In this document: positions 7,215 through 15,512 of the stretch, piece after piece
How positions within the stretch are numbered: the stretch's first letter is position 1
Layout: the number at the start of each line of letters is the position of its first letter
Origin: Candidatus Jordarchaeia archaeon
GTDB taxonomy: Archaea > Asgardarchaeota > Jordiarchaeia > Jordiarchaeales > Jordiarchaeaceae
Length of the DNA: 35,482 nt
Assembly: GCA_029856435.1 (NCBI GenBank)
Contig: JAHQXB010000165.1
Span: 1-35,482 of the forward strand
Direction: 5' to 3'
Notes under the pieces: generated by a model
The model's input: only the letters and a program-made list of their open reading frames with translations
The model's database searches: none
What the model was told of the DNA's origin: nothing
Translations under genes and position numbers: made by a program

Positions 7215-7340
7215 TTGGACACAGGTGATGTAGATTAGTCCTATTCTATCCCTCATTTCAAGGCTCTAAATCAGAAAAGAAGCCCTATGAAAGCTTCCTT
7301 CGAAGGCGGAATCGAACGAATCTACACCGCGTTGGACACA
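7215..7340. mobile_element. MITE-like insertion, 108 bp with 9-bp flanking direct repeats
   Basis: TTGGACACA occurs at 7215-7223 and 7332-7340. The 108 bp between them start GGTGATGTAGATTAG and end CGAATCTACACCGCG. Their inner ends include a perfect TGTAGATT/AATCTACA pair (7229-7236 and 7319-7326), so the ends are imperfect inverted repeats. It has no coding capacity. Nine-base duplications are typical of some IS families. A structured small RNA is the alternative; I could not fit tRNA, C/D or H/ACA rules. Confidence 0.4.
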
Positions 7341-7397
7341 CATAGTAAAGATTATTAATGCTTTGAACTCTTTAGTAAAACATGGAGCCTTCGGTGA

Positions 7398-7549
7398 GCC
7401 TCGGTTCCTCTGAAATAGAGGCGAGATAGCTCAGTGGCAGAGCGGCAGCCTCGTACAATCACACATTCAAAGTGCGGTCTGAGTAAGCTGAAGGTCGCGA
7501 GTTCGATAGAGCTTGCAATTTTGCTGCTCCAAAAACCTCGCCCGGGGCT
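7398..7549 (+). tRNA. tRNA-Thr(CGT) with three introns
   Basis: The acceptor GCCTCGG (7398-7404) pairs with CCGGGGC (7542-7548), followed by discriminator T, as in archaeal tRNA-Thr. Intron 1 (22 nt, 7406-7427) interrupts the tRNA between positions 8 and 9. Its BHB is textbook: CTCG/CGAG helix, bulges GTT and ATA, inner hairpin CCTCT/AGAGG. Intron 2 (30 nt, 7456-7485) is at the canonical 37/38 site: CTCG/TGAG helix, bulges TAC and TAA. Intron 3 (about 28 nt, 7508-7535) is in the T-loop with a GAGC/GCTC hairpin; its BHB is weak. The mature loop CTCGTAA gives anticodon CGT. The predicted 72-nt tRNA matches archaeal tRNA-Thr closely. CCA is encoded at 7550-7552. Confidence 0.92.
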
Positions 7550-7585
7550 CCAGTTTCCTTTTTACCAGCTTTTTGGGTGGTTCTT

Positions 7586-8572
7586 ATGACTGTTGAAGAT
7601 GTGGGTGAGCGTGGATTAATTGAATTATTTCACACCTTAATAGATAGCTTTCCGCATGCGGTTTTGCCTTATGGTGATGATGCTGTAGGGATTCCTTTCG
7701 GAAACGATGTTCTGATAGTTAATACAGATATGCTTGTGGGTAAAACAGATGTTCCTCCCGGTATGACATATTGGCAGGTGGGGCGAAAAGCAGTTGTTAT
7801 GAATGTGAGCGATGTTGTTGCTAAGGGCGCCAAACCAATGGGTGGCGTTTTCTCCCTTGGTTTTCCGAGGGGGACAACTCGGGATGAAGCAACGGATTTG
7901 GTTAAGGGATTGAATGCGGGTTGCAGGGAGTATGGATTTTATTACTTGGGGGGTGATACCAATGAGTGCTCCGACCTTGTGGTTTCTGGAGCCGTTTTTG
8001 GAATAGTTGGACGAAATAAAGTCGTTTCGCGGAGTGGAGCGCAACCCGGAGACGTAGTAGCTGTTACTGGACATTTCGGCTTAACCACTATGGGGTTCAA
8101 AATACTGTTCGAAAAATTGAGCGCTGATCCAAAGACTAAAGAGTTAGGTTTGCGCGCCATTTATGAACCCCATGCCCGTTTGAAGGAAGGGATAGTTCTA
8201 TCTGAGCGGGGCTTTGTGTCTTCCAGCATTGACAGTAGTGATGGTCTAGCTTGGTCGCTTTACGAGATTTCACAAATGAGTAGCGTAGGGTTTATTATTG
8301 ATTCAATACCTGTCCCCAAAGAGGTGCAAATGTTTGCAAATGAACACGGACTCAACTACTTTGATCTCGCACTATATGGTGGCGAAGAATTCGAACTCAT
8401 AGTCACAATTCCTTCCGTGAAATGGAATAAAGCCGTGGATGCAGTAAAGGTCGTTGGAGGCAATTTGTATCCCATAGGAATTGTAACTGAAGAAAAAAAT
8501 ATGGTACTACGTCTACCGAACCAAACTGAAAGGAGAATATATCCAAAGGGATTCGAACACTTTAAAAGATGA
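7586..8572 (+). CDS. thiL: Thiamine-monophosphate kinase
   Basis: 328 aa. ThiL phosphorylates thiamine monophosphate to thiamine pyrophosphate, the active cofactor, using ATP. Family marks are the acidic PYGDDAVGI near the N-terminus, NTDMLV, AVVMNVSDVVAKGAKP, LGGDTNE, the SSIDSSDGLAWSLYEI segment and the late LYGGEEFELIVTI block. These aspartates bind the Mg ions and phosphates in the AIR synthetase-like fold. The ATG at 7586 follows GGGTGG and is preferred over an in-frame GTG at 7577. The length is as expected. It stands between two tRNA genes, so no operon with other thiamine genes is visible. Confidence 0.95.
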   Translation: MTVEDVGERGLIELFHTLIDSFPHAVLPYGDDAVGIPFGNDVLIVNTDMLVGKTDVPPGMTYWQVGRKAVVMNVSDVVAKGAKPMGGVFSLGFPRGTTRDEATDLVKGLNAGCREYGFYYLGGDTNECSDLVVSGAVFGIVGRNKVVSRSGAQPGDVVAVTGHFGLTTMGFKILFEKLSADPKTKELGLRAIYEPHARLKEGIVLSERGFVSSSIDSSDGLAWSLYEISQMSSVGFIIDSIPVPKEVQMFANEHGLNYFDLALYGGEEFELIVTIPSVKWNKAVDAVKVVGGNLYPIGIVTEEKNMVLRLPNQTERRIYPKGFEHFKR

Positions 8573-8628
8573 CCACAAAAATTTTAAACAATAATATGAA
8601 AAATAAACCACATATATAAAAGTATAGG

Positions 8629-8747
8629 CGGGCACGAGGGGACTTGAACCCCTGATAAAACCGGCTATCCTCCAGGATTTTAGAGGGCATACGCCTAACT
8701 GTCGGCGCCCTTTCAGGTTTCTGAAATCCTGGCTAGGCGACGTGCCC
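8629..8747 (-). tRNA. tRNA-Arg(TCT) with three 14-nt introns
   Basis: Acceptor GGGCACG/CGTGCCC, discriminator G, T-arm AGGGG-TTCAAGT-CCCCT. All three predicted introns are exactly 14 nt. The first is in the D-loop (8712-8725; CAGG/CCTG, bulges ATT and AAA). The second is in the 5' anticodon stem between positions 29 and 30 (8689-8702; GCGC/GCGT, bulges CGA and ATG). The third is at 37/38 (8667-8680; CCTC/GAGG, bulges TAA and ATA). Splicing restores a perfect CCGGC/GCCGG anticodon stem with loop CCTCTAA, hence anticodon TCT. Oddities are C instead of U at position 33 and a 7-nt variable loop. CCA is not encoded. The isotype follows from similarity to archaeal tRNA-Arg and is less certain than the gene call. 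Confidence 0.85.
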
Positions 8748-8813
8748 AAATCTAATTTTTGATGGGTTTATGGGTATTTGGTTTATTAGGCTTACGGGGT
8801 TTAAAATATTTTT

Positions 8814-9476
8814 CTACTCCTCCTTTAGGGAGTATAAATATTTGTATTTTCTTGTTCTGACAATGTATCCCGCTAGGTCGAAGGCTTTTTTGGCTTTTTG
8901 TAGTATGACTGTGTCGCTAGTGGCCACCACTTGTCCCCTTTTTATGACTGCAATGTCTGCCTGTTTTGCTACTTGTGCGGTGCCTTTTATGCTGTGTTCT
9001 TCCATTTTTTTTCTCGTGAATGCTGCCAGTTCTCCGCTCCTGCTTACCGGGCTGTCGAAGAATACAAGTGTTTCTTTTGGGGGGTTTTGTTTGAGTGTTT
9101 GCATTATTAGGTTGATTGCTTGGTGTGTGTTCTTTGTTATTTTATGTTTGCCAAACACTCCTGCGATATCTCTCACAAATGAGTCGTCAGCGTCAATTAA
9201 GTTTTTTTCTTCTAGCATTGTTTCGAGGACTATGATTACATTGTATGCGTCTACGGTTAGTATTTTGTCTTTGAGGTCTTTGAAGTTTACGGTTTTCTCT
9301 TTTCTTTCTTCTACTTCTTTTTGGCTGTATACTGCTCTGTATAAAATGAAGCGTTCATCTTTTTTTAGTTTATAGTGATCCCCTACAAAGTTTAATGCTC
9401 GGTCTCTGTTATAATTTCTGTTTAGGAGGTATCGCATGTCTTCTGCTGCTTCTAGGACTTTATGGTCAATAAACAT
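8814..9476 (-). CDS. DUF434 family protein with a predicted PIN-like domain
   Basis: 220 aa from an ATG at 9474-9476, which has GAGG about 7 nt upstream. A longer open frame reaches 9656 but would invade the alaS leader and has no family character. The N-terminus (YLLNRNYNRDRALNFVGDHYKL) is the DUF434 signature. The rest (LTVDAYNVIIVLETML, FVRDIAGVFGK, TLVFFDSPVSRSGELAAF, VVATSDTVI) carries spaced acidic residues like a PIN-type nuclease fold. Such conserved archaeal proteins are uncharacterised, so an RNA-processing role would be a guess. It is divergent from alaS across 169 bp. Confidence 0.8.
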   Translation of the reverse strand: MFIDHKVLEAAEDMRYLLNRNYNRDRALNFVGDHYKLKKDERFILYRAVYSQKEVEERKEKTVNFKDLKDKILTVDAYNVIIVLETMLEEKNLIDADDSFVRDIAGVFGKHKITKNTHQAINLIMQTLKQNPPKETLVFFDSPVSRSGELAAFTRKKMEEHSIKGTAQVAKQADIAVIKRGQVVATSDTVILQKAKKAFDLAGYIVRTRKYKYLYSLKEE

Positions 9477-9645
9477 GATGGATCCTCTGCGATTTTTTGA
9501 CCGTTTATTGGAAAACGATTTTTGTTCACATATTTTTATTTTACTAGTGGTTCTAATTAATTGTGTGTTTTCATGCATAAAGTTTTTAGAATTACTCCGC
9601 AATGTTTTAGGTACATTACTGTTGTTCAAGGAAGGTTTGAGAATA

Positions 9646-12384
9646 ATGATTTCCAAAGAGGAGCTGAGGAAAAAGTTTGGTAGAGGAAGCTACGAAGTAG
9701 AATTGTTCAAAAGAGAAGGTTTTGAGAGAAGGCAGTGTAGATCCTGTAATGAATGGTATTGGACGACCAGCAACAATGAATTTTGCGGAGATACAAAGTG
9801 TGTTGGGGGATACAAGTTTATCGGACGTAGAATGGATGGAGGCTGGGATTTTCATGAGGCTGTTAAGAATTGGTGCGACTTCTTTGAGAAGCGTGGACAT
9901 ACGAGGATAAGTGAGTATCCCGTGGTTGCAAGGTGGAGAGATGATATTCCATTCACCATCGCTTCTATTACTGATTTTCAACCATACGTGGTTGAAGGTA
10001 TCGTTGAGCCTCCGGCGAATCCTCTAGTGGTTCCTCAGCCCTGTATAAGGTTCGGTGGCAAAGGATTCAATGATATTGATAACGTTGGGAAGACTGGTAG
10101 GCATCTAAGCCTATTTGTGATGGGCGGCCAGCACGCGTTCAATTATGATGATAAGGGTTACTGGATGGATCGTTGTATTGAACTCAATTTTGAGTTTCTC
10201 ACCAAATGCCTTAAACTGAATCGCGATGAGGTGAGTTATAAGGAGGATGTGTGGGCTGGAGGTGGTAATTTTGGCCCCTGCCTTGAGGCCTTTGGTAGAG
10301 GTTTGGAGATAGTTAATAACGTATTTATGCAATATGCGTTTACTTCAAATGGGACTTGCCGAGAATTGGACATCAAGGTAATCGACGTAGGCTGGGGGGT
10401 TGAGCGAATAGGTTGGTTTACTCAAGGTTCACCTACCATATATGAGGCGGCTTTCGGACCTGTGTTGGATTGGCTAAAGAAGAGTACAGGGGTGTCTGTA
10501 GACGAAGAACTCCTAGAGCGTTATACTGTTCTATCCGGTCTTCTTAACGTGGACGAAGTAGACAATATTGATAAGGCTAGGGGAGACGTAGCCGCAAAAC
10601 TAGGCATTGAAAAGGAAGATTTGCACAAATCTTTAGGTCCTCTGGAAGCATTATATGCTATTTCTGATCACACTCGAACACTTGTTTTTGCAATTGCAGA
10701 TGGGGGAATTCCCTCAAATATTGGAGGAGGCTACAACTTACGTATTATCCTCAGACGGGCTTTAAGCCTAAACGACCTATACAGCTTTGAACTGGACTTC
10801 TTAGAACTCTTCCATAAGCATATTGAATATTTGAAAAAAACTTATAGACGGGTGGAAGCAGCTTCAGATATTATTAATGACATCTTTAATATTGAACGTG
10901 AAAGATATTATCAAACACTGGAGAAGGGCAAAAAATATGTGGAGGGGCTTCTTAAAAGGCAAAAGAAACTGGATTTAGATACTTTAATCGAGCTTTACGA
11001 GTCGAAAGGAATCTCTCCTGAAATGGTGCAAGAAATCGCAGAAAATTTCGATATAAAACTGGAAATCCCGGGAAACTTCTATGTGCAATTAGGTAGCAAA
11101 AAGGAAAAAGTTACTCTTATTACCACCAAGGATACTCTAATGGATGCGTTTAAGGATTTGCCTCCAACTAGAACTCTTTACTATGAGCAGCCCTACCAGA
11201 TGAAGTTTGAAGCTAAAGTCTTGAAGGTTCTAGACTCTATTGTGGTATTAGACCAAACCCTATTCTACCCTACAGGTGGCGGAGCGGTTCACGATACAGG
11301 AAAATTAAACGGATATAGAGTTATTAATGTTGAAAAATTGGGTAACGTAGTAGTACACAGACTGGATAGACCAGCCGAGTTAAAACCATCGCAACGGGTT
11401 AATGGAGAAATAGATTGGAGTAGGAGAATAGCCCTTATGAGACACCATACTGCTACACATATAGTAAATGGTGCCGCTAAGAAGGTTCTTGGTCCACATA
11501 TTTGGCAAGCGGGAGCGGAAAAAACTCCCGAAGGAGCAAGATTAGACATTACCCACTATAAGGCACTAAACACAGAAGAGATTAGAAAAATAGAAAGAAT
11601 CGCAAATGAAGTAGTTATGGAATGTAGACCAGTTACAGCAAAATGGATGCGTAGAGACGAAGCAGAGAAAAAATACGGTTTTCAAATCTATCAGGGAGGG
11701 GTTGTGCCAGGAGGTATAATAAGAATTATCGATATAGAAAACTGGGACACTGAGGCATGTGGAGGTGTTCACCTTAAAAACACAGGGGAAATAGGTCTAA
11801 TTAAGATAAAAGGGGCAGAAAGAATACAGGATGGCGTAGTCAGGATAGAGTTTATTGCAGGTACGCCGGCAATTGATTACTCCCAAGAAACGGATAGCCT
11901 TTTGGAAAAAACAGCAAGCATATTTCGCGTCCCCAAGACTCAATTGCCAAAAGCTGCAGAAAGATTTTTTGAAGAATGGAAACAAAGAGGCAAGGAAATC
12001 GAAAGGCTGCACAGTGAGATAGCAGAAATCGAAGCCACGGAAATTATGAACAAAATGAAGAAATTTGAAGAATACGAATTCATTATAGAAAAAACAAAGT
12101 TAGGCATAGATGAAGCAATAAAGGTCGCAAGTAAAATAACTGAAGAGAAGCCAAACTCTGTGGTGGTACTGGCAAAATCAGATGACAAAGTCGACGTCGT
12201 AGGTATGATAGGAAAATCTGTTAATCTCGACATCAGCGAAATCATTAAAGAAGCTTCAAAAGTTGTGGGAGGAAGCGGAGGTGGGAAAGGTAGACTAGCT
12301 AGGGGAGGCGGACCAAAAACTGAGAAAGTTCAAGAAATGCTAAGCAAGATAGAGAGCCTAATAAAGCAAAATAAAAGGTGGTAA
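9646..12384 (+). CDS. alaS: Alanyl-tRNA synthetase
   Basis: 912 aa, class II synthetase charging tRNA-Ala, both isoacceptors of which lie in this window. The start is the ATG at 9646 (MISKEELRKK) with AAGG upstream; the reading frame extends further upstream without family character. Domains: archaeal N-terminal extension with CRSC...C zinc-like cysteines (31-34, 47), catalytic core to about 450, then the editing domain with HTATH (601-605) and CGGVH (705-709). These chelate zinc and clear mischarged Ser and Gly. The C-terminal C-Ala domain includes a GGSGGGKGRLARGGG segment. Length is normal for archaea. The recognition element for this enzyme, G3-U70, is present in both tRNA-Ala genes. Confidence 0.96.
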   Translation: MISKEELRKKFGRGSYEVELFKREGFERRQCRSCNEWYWTTSNNEFCGDTKCVGGYKFIGRRMDGGWDFHEAVKNWCDFFEKRGHTRISEYPVVARWRDDIPFTIASITDFQPYVVEGIVEPPANPLVVPQPCIRFGGKGFNDIDNVGKTGRHLSLFVMGGQHAFNYDDKGYWMDRCIELNFEFLTKCLKLNRDEVSYKEDVWAGGGNFGPCLEAFGRGLEIVNNVFMQYAFTSNGTCRELDIKVIDVGWGVERIGWFTQGSPTIYEAAFGPVLDWLKKSTGVSVDEELLERYTVLSGLLNVDEVDNIDKARGDVAAKLGIEKEDLHKSLGPLEALYAISDHTRTLVFAIADGGIPSNIGGGYNLRIILRRALSLNDLYSFELDFLELFHKHIEYLKKTYRRVEAASDIINDIFNIERERYYQTLEKGKKYVEGLLKRQKKLDLDTLIELYESKGISPEMVQEIAENFDIKLEIPGNFYVQLGSKKEKVTLITTKDTLMDAFKDLPPTRTLYYEQPYQMKFEAKVLKVLDSIVVLDQTLFYPTGGGAVHDTGKLNGYRVINVEKLGNVVVHRLDRPAELKPSQRVNGEIDWSRRIALMRHHTATHIVNGAAKKVLGPHIWQAGAEKTPEGARLDITHYKALNTEEIRKIERIANEVVMECRPVTAKWMRRDEAEKKYGFQIYQGGVVPGGIIRIIDIENWDTEACGGVHLKNTGEIGLIKIKGAERIQDGVVRIEFIAGTPAIDYSQETDSLLEKTASIFRVPKTQLPKAAERFFEEWKQRGKEIERLHSEIAEIEATEIMNKMKKFEEYEFIIEKTKLGIDEAIKVASKITEEKPNSVVVLAKSDDKVDVVGMIGKSVNLDISEIIKEASKVVGGSGGGKGRLARGGGPKTEKVQEMLSKIESLIKQNKRW

Positions 12385-12489
12385 GGCTACCTTACCCAAC
12401 ATCTACGCTTATCTACTTTATTTAGAAGTGGTTAGGGAAACACTGGACAACATGATTGTCTAGTCATATTTTCCAATTTTCATTTTCCT

Positions 12490-12798
12490 CTAACCGAAGA
12501 GCGCTCCGAGACCCGTTACCTCTTCCTCTTCTTCTTTCTTCTTCTCTTCTTTCTTCTTCTCTTCTTTGGCTGGTTTTGCTTCTTTGGTTTCTGGTGTTGT
12601 GGGTACTGCTACTGCTGTTATGGGAGCTGCAGTCTTAATTGCTTCTTCAATGTCCACTTCCTCAAGAGCGGCGACTATAGACTTGACCCTAGCCATATCA
12701 ACTTTTACCTCTGCTGCTTCAAGAATCTTAGCAATGCTTTCCTCAGTTATTTTTTTCCCTGCCTTATGGAGAAGCATCGAAGCATATACGTATTCCAT
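12490..12798 (-). CDS. rpl12: Ribosomal protein P1/L12 (archaeal stalk protein)
   Basis: 102 aa. The helical N-terminal dimerisation domain ([20 protein letters not shown]) is followed by an Ala/Pro-rich hinge. A Lys/Glu run and the conserved VTGLGALFG tail follow; in archaea and eukaryotes this tail contacts elongation factors and activates their GTPase. Several dimers bind P0 on the 50S stalk. I start at ATG 12798, preceded by GAGGTGA; the in-frame GTG at 12807 overlaps that site. It is the last gene of the L11-L1-P0-L12 group, 169 bp after P0, with AT-rich DNA between. Confidence 0.96.
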   Translation of the reverse strand: MEYVYASMLLHKAGKKITEESIAKILEAAEVKVDMARVKSIVAALEEVDIEEAIKTAAPITAVAVPTTPETKEAKPAKEEKKKEEKKKEEEEEVTGLGALFG

Positions 12799-12967
12799 TA
12801 TTTTCACCTCATATGTTTATCATAATTTTGGATTGATTTTATAAAAGCTGTTAAATATCACTCTTTATGGCAATACTTCTTATTAACCTAAAGGACGCGA
12901 ACTCACCCTTTTCCTTTTGTTTCATGTTTCTGACGCCTTTTAAGATCTTCCTAAAATTTTTGTTTTT

Positions 12968-13870
12968 TCACCTTTTTTCAGTCGATAATGATAAACTTGG
13001 ATCCTTCGCCGATAATCTCATAGCTATACTTAACGCTTGGCTTTCCGCTTTTCTTATTATGTTTGGAAGAGTCTCTGGAATAACTAACTCTGCATTCATC
13101 GCCAGATTTGAAGCTTCTGAGTAAGCTCTTCTCAACATCATAATTACTGTTTCCGGAGTTGCTATTGATGCGTGTACTGCTAGATTCAGTGCTTGAGCGT
13201 ACGCTTCTCTAATTTCCTTCAAGTACTCTTCAGGCTTCTTAGACAAGATATCACGTGTCAATATCAGACCATCATCGTAGGCTACACGGAGTTCTAACCC
13301 TACCTCAATGGGTTCTATGCCCAGCCTTTTAAGAACCAAAGCTAGTTTCTTGGGAATGAAATCTCCAGGCTTTGCTACAACGGTATCCTTCGTTATCCAG
13401 ATAGTCCCCGATTCTACACGAGTTGGGAGCCCGATTTCACCCAACTCGCTAATTATGGGGCCTGGTGGAAAACCTGTATTTCCCGCGGGCACAACAATTT
13501 CAACTGGACTTACGGTGTCTGGTTTCGCAGCAGTCCGAGTCTTACTTTTGTCAAGAATTCTACTTAATTTGAATGGATTCATATTCGTGAGTATTAGTGC
13601 TACTGATCCCTTCACATATTCTGATAGCTTATCTGCGTTTTTCTTTTTTTCTTTAATTTCCATAAGACTGCGTGCAATAAGTGTATTTTTATCCACTTTT
13701 ATGATTGCTGTGTCCTTTAATTTCTTTCTTAGACCCTGAAGTTGCCTAGCACCCATCCCTTCCATACTAGTTAGTCCAATAACTTGGTACTTTTCCAGTA
13801 ACTCTTTTATTCTTTCCTTCCTTTCGACCTTGTACTCTGGTACAGGTCTTCCTCTAGCTGTTACCGCCAT
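12968..13870 (-). CDS. rpl10: Ribosomal protein uL10 (P0)
   Basis: 300 aa. The N-terminal rRNA-binding domain is followed by the archaeal/eukaryotic insertion (PVEIVVPAGNTGFPPGPIISELGEIGLPTRVE) and a long C-terminal helix that carries repeated short segments (EAYAQALNLAV, RAYSEASNLAM, KAESQALSIAM), each a docking site for an L12 dimer. Three such segments suggest three dimers (inference). The protein ends in KDPSLSLSTEKR and lacks the GALFG tail found on many archaeal P0 proteins, so factor contact would rest on L12. It starts 14 bp after the L1 stop and is surely co-transcribed. Confidence 0.96.
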   Translation of the reverse strand: MAVTARGRPVPEYKVERKERIKELLEKYQVIGLTSMEGMGARQLQGLRKKLKDTAIIKVDKNTLIARSLMEIKEKKKNADKLSEYVKGSVALILTNMNPFKLSRILDKSKTRTAAKPDTVSPVEIVVPAGNTGFPPGPIISELGEIGLPTRVESGTIWITKDTVVAKPGDFIPKKLALVLKRLGIEPIEVGLELRVAYDDGLILTRDILSKKPEEYLKEIREAYAQALNLAVHASIATPETVIMMLRRAYSEASNLAMNAELVIPETLPNIIRKAESQALSIAMRLSAKDPSLSLSTEKR

Positions 13871-13884
13871 TTTTAAAGCTTCCT

Positions 13885-14529
13885 TTACTCTATTTTTACC
13901 GCCGGGCCCATGGTAGTTTTCAGATAAACTGACTTAATATTCCTTGGACCCTTTTCAAATTTACCCTCTAAAAAGTTAATAATGCTCTGGACATTATCCG
14001 CGATCTTGTCTTCCTCCATATTTTCAGAGCCCACTTTCAAATGTACTACTGGGTTATCTTTAATTCTGAGACGCACGCTCCTCTTGTACTGATCAAGAAC
14101 TGTGCCAATATCCGCATTGGGGGGAATCGGCTTCGGCATCTTTCCCCTCGGACCAAGGACAGGACCAAGTGTTTTACCTACTTGGGGCATAAGGTCTGCA
14201 CGGGCAACAAAGAAATCATATTGCTGAGCAAGGTTTTTTACATTCTTTTTAGTACGCGCAATATCATTCAGTTCATCTTTGTCTATCACATAGACCCCTG
14301 CCTCCTTTGCCCTAACAGCAAGATCCCCTGCCGCAATAACACAAATTCTAGGGTTTTTACCAGTTTCATTTGGAAGAGTTAACTCCGTGTTCAAACGGTT
14401 TTCAGGCTTCTTCAAATCGATGTCCTTCAAGTTAACAGCCAGTTCTATTGACTGCACGAAATTTCTTTTCTTCGATTTTTCCTTGGCTTTCTTAATGGCC
14501 TCAATGATCTTCTTCCTATCTAGGGGCAT
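13885..14529 (-). CDS. rpl1: Ribosomal protein uL1
   Basis: 214 aa from ATG 14529 (MPLDRKKIIEAIKKAKE), which follows GGAAGG; an upstream in-frame start would add 12 atypical residues. Marks of L1: KNLAQQYDFFVARADLMPQVGKTLGPVLGPRGKMPKPIP (about 103-141) and the C-terminal FEKGPRNIKSVYLKTTMGP. uL1 forms the mobile stalk that moves E-site tRNA. In several archaea it represses its own operon by binding an mRNA site, often near the L1 start. No such copy of the rRNA site was recognised here by eye. It sits between L11 and P0 in the standard archaeal order. Confidence 0.96.
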   Translation of the reverse strand: MPLDRKKIIEAIKKAKEKSKKRNFVQSIELAVNLKDIDLKKPENRLNTELTLPNETGKNPRICVIAAGDLAVRAKEAGVYVIDKDELNDIARTKKNVKNLAQQYDFFVARADLMPQVGKTLGPVLGPRGKMPKPIPPNADIGTVLDQYKRSVRLRIKDNPVVHLKVGSENMEEDKIADNVQSIINFLEGKFEKGPRNIKSVYLKTTMGPAVKIE

Positions 14530-14627
14530 CGCACATTCCTTCCATAATTGGTAATCATAAAACAATATTTAACCTTTGAATTAACCATACGAAATCAAAA
14601 ATCGCTAACCATAATTAAGCAATAAAA

Positions 14628-15116
14628 TTATGCTTTTGATAGCAACTCCTTATATTTCCCTTCCAAAATTTCCTTCTGTATCTCCTTAGGATTCTTACCC
14701 TCAACCGTAACACCCATTGACAAACAAGTGCCCAGTATTGTACGTACAGCAGCCTCCAGACTATTTGCAAAAAGCTTCTCACTCTTCATCTTAGCGATCC
14801 TAACTATAGCATCCATACTCAGATTTCCAACTTTACTCTGCTTTGCATCCTTACTACCCTTTTCAACACCTAGCTCGCTAAGAATCAAAGCAGAAGTAGG
14901 AGGCAAACCTACTTCAATCTCGAAACTCTTATCCTCTGGGTTCACAATAATCGTTACAGGGACCTTCAAACCCTTGAACTTCGCTGTCAACTCGTTAATC
15001 TTCTGAACAACTTGATAAAGATTAACTCCAGTAGGGCCTAAAGCCGGACCAATAGGAGGCCCCGCTGAAGCTTTACCACCATCAACAAGGGCTTGAACAG
15101 TAACCTTTTGCACCAT
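14628..15116 (-). CDS. rpl11: Ribosomal protein uL11
   Basis: 162 aa from ATG 15116, with GAAGGA about 8 nt upstream; a TTG at 15134 is in frame but includes that site. The N-terminal domain has the proline-rich GGKASAGPPIGPALGPTGVN motif, and the C-terminal domain (SMDAIVRIAKMKSEKLFANSLEAAVRTILGTC) binds 23S rRNA at the GTPase centre. It begins the L11-L1-P0-L12 group. In many archaea spt5 is immediately upstream in the same transcript; here a gap of almost 400 bp separates them, so it likely has its own promoter. Confidence 0.96.
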   Translation of the reverse strand: MVQKVTVQALVDGGKASAGPPIGPALGPTGVNLYQVVQKINELTAKFKGLKVPVTIIVNPEDKSFEIEVGLPPTSALILSELGVEKGSKDAKQSKVGNLSMDAIVRIAKMKSEKLFANSLEAAVRTILGTCLSMGVTVEGKNPKEIQKEILEGKYKELLSKA

Positions 15117-15512
15117 TTCAGCATCCTTCTTCAAGAACTTTGTACGATGAAATAATTAATAATGTACTATCTATCTTACAACAGCTTACTATTAATATAG
15201 AAATCCTCATTGTGATTTATGGTTTCCCTCTATATTTTAACCTTTTAAATGTAATCTACCTTCGGAAGACATCATTTTCCAAGTTTAAAAATTTTTTGCG
15301 AAAAGCCTATAGTACAATAAAAAAGGTCTACTTTTTGTTATTTGGGTTACCTAAAAATTCTGACCGACTCACAAAGTCTGAAAAATTGGGAAGACCGATT
15401 CAATTTTCCTCTTTATAAACTACCATCAAACAAGGATATACATCTCAACCGAAAAAAGGTACTTGCTATCTTCTACCAGAGTAATGTTAAGAACAACCCA
15501 CTGGGTTTTAAG
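15117..15512. promoter_or_regulatory. 396-bp gap between spt5 and rpl11, with a 13-bp palindrome
   Basis: No credible ORF is present. The most structured piece is AACCCA-C-TGGGTT (15495-15507), just past the spt5 stop on the minus strand and followed there by moderately T-rich DNA, so it may end the secE-spt5 transcript. The rest is AT-rich and should contain the promoter for the ribosomal operon near its right-hand end relative to rpl11. No L1-binding structure was recognised. Confidence 0.4.

Noticed and set aside
7205..7345. A seventh tRNA hidden in the region between tRNA-Glu and tRNA-Thr, normal or permuted
   Set aside because: A T-loop-like TTCGATT is visible on the minus strand, but no matching T-stem, acceptor or anticodon arm can be built even allowing introns.
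7205..7345. H/ACA or C/D guide RNA at the same place
   Set aside because: Partial box-like sequences (ACA, GTGATGT) occur, but spacing, pocket and second box are missing.
8770..9375. 201-codon plus-strand frame with hydrophobic residues
   Set aside because: It is the reverse-strand shadow of the DUF434 gene; the apparent membrane character comes from T-rich antisense codons.
9436..9645. N-terminal extension of alaS by 70 residues
   Set aside because: The extension is antisense to the start of the DUF434 gene and hydrophobic without family match; the ATG at 9646 has a ribosome site and begins the conserved AlaRS sequence.
9477..9656. 60-residue N-terminal extension of the DUF434 protein
   Set aside because: The conserved domain begins right after the ATG at 9476, which has its own GAGG site; the extension would overlap the alaS promoter region.
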